A stretch of 13,733 nt of DNA from an uncultured Rickettsiales bacterium (GTDB lineage: Bacteria; Pseudomonadota; Alphaproteobacteria; Rickettsiales; UBA1997): positions 1-13,733 of the forward strand of contig CATOLK010000015.1 in assembly GCA_951801155.1 (NCBI GenBank). Reading direction: 5' to 3'. Numbering within the stretch: the stretch's first letter is position 1; each line of letters starts with the position of its first letter. Made by a program: the position numbers and the translations under genes. The notes beneath the pieces were generated by a model. It was given only the letters and a program-made list of their open reading frames with translations, did no database searches and was not told the origin of the DNA. Positions 13,536-13,733 of the stretch are shown here, piece after piece.

Positions 13536-13706
13536 ATGAATTTTATGGATGAAGAAGAAAATTATTTAATGAATAATTTGAATTTTTTAGATTATCTTTA
13601 TAATATACAAGTTATTAGTGATAAACAATTGCTATTATTATTAATGCTATTACTATTGTTAATACCATTGTTAGTACCATTACTATTAATACTATTCATA
13701 GCATAA
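13536..13706 (+). CDS. small protein with acidic N-terminus and poly-leucine tail
   Basis: The 56-residue frame begins MNFMDEEENYLMNN and ends in about 25 Leu/Ile/Pro/Val residues, which would form a C-terminal membrane anchor. AGGA 6 bases before ATG 13536 supports this start over an ATG at 13488 that has no ribosome binding site. The leucine tail comes from a quasi-repeated stretch (13629-13704; units like CTATTACTATT). The opposite strand reads the same stretch as an Asn/Ser/Gly-rich frame starting near 13700. Either strand, or neither, could be coding. No family recognised. Confidence 0.3.
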   Translation: MNFMDEEENYLMNNLNFLDYLYNIQVISDKQLLLLLMLLLLLIPLLVPLLLILFIA

Positions 13707-13733
13707 CAATATCTATTATAGTATTTAATAAAG

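Overview
The window is very AT-rich and combines an ordinary bacterial chromosome segment (about 1-9268) with the start of an integrated, partly decayed prophage or genomic island (about 9269-13733). The core proteins (Der, YajQ, acyl carrier protein, FabF, a phosphohexomutase) read as proteobacterial. The ACP and FabF resemble alphaproteobacterial versions, so I infer an AT-rich, probably host-associated or gut alphaproteobacterium. This rests on recalled family resemblance, not a search. A two-iron superoxide reductase (desulfoferrodoxin) suggests an anaerobic or microaerophilic life.

Core region. On the minus strand, a strong sigma70-type promoter at 1890-1918 drives a 55-residue two-helix membrane protein and, one base downstream, the ribosome-assembly GTPase der. 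A desulfoferrodoxin gene on the plus strand converges on yajQ, with a perfect 13-bp hairpin between them. A phosphoglucomutase/phosphomannomutase gene on the plus strand converges on a 793-residue Lys/Asn/Ile/Glu-rich coiled-coil protein of unknown function, again with a 13-bp terminator hairpin between them. Divergent from the coiled-coil gene is an acpP-fabF operon with a clear promoter, followed directly by tRNA-Thr(GGT) with its own -10 box and encoded CCA.

Island. A complete tyrosine recombinase gene lies just past the 3' end of tRNA-Thr. Between them are three TGTGACTA direct repeats and a 17-bp palindrome, the expected layout of one attachment end. Upstream of the integrase, in one minus-strand array read towards the tRNA, are a small excisionase-like protein, a possible NinB/DUF1367-like protein, two or three tiny reading frames, an intact VRR-NUC nuclease, the C-terminal part of an ERF single-strand annealing protein, and an XRE/S24-type repressor. 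The other attachment end is outside the window. Beyond the repressor is a divergent control region and, on the plus strand, a 4-codon frame behind a perfect Shine-Dalgarno and a small leucine-rich protein.

The main anomaly is that several island genes look broken or unusually expressed while every core gene is intact: the ERF gene lacks its 5' part, the repressor has no start codon before its HTH and has lost the S24 catalytic dyad, and three small genes change frame, two of them at A-tracts. Three near-identical 13-bp sites built on TACTTATTAA flank the repressor and are good operator candidates. I did not find a convincingly new defence or effector system. The most open-ended object is the 793-residue coiled-coil protein with a basic, NLS-like N-terminus.
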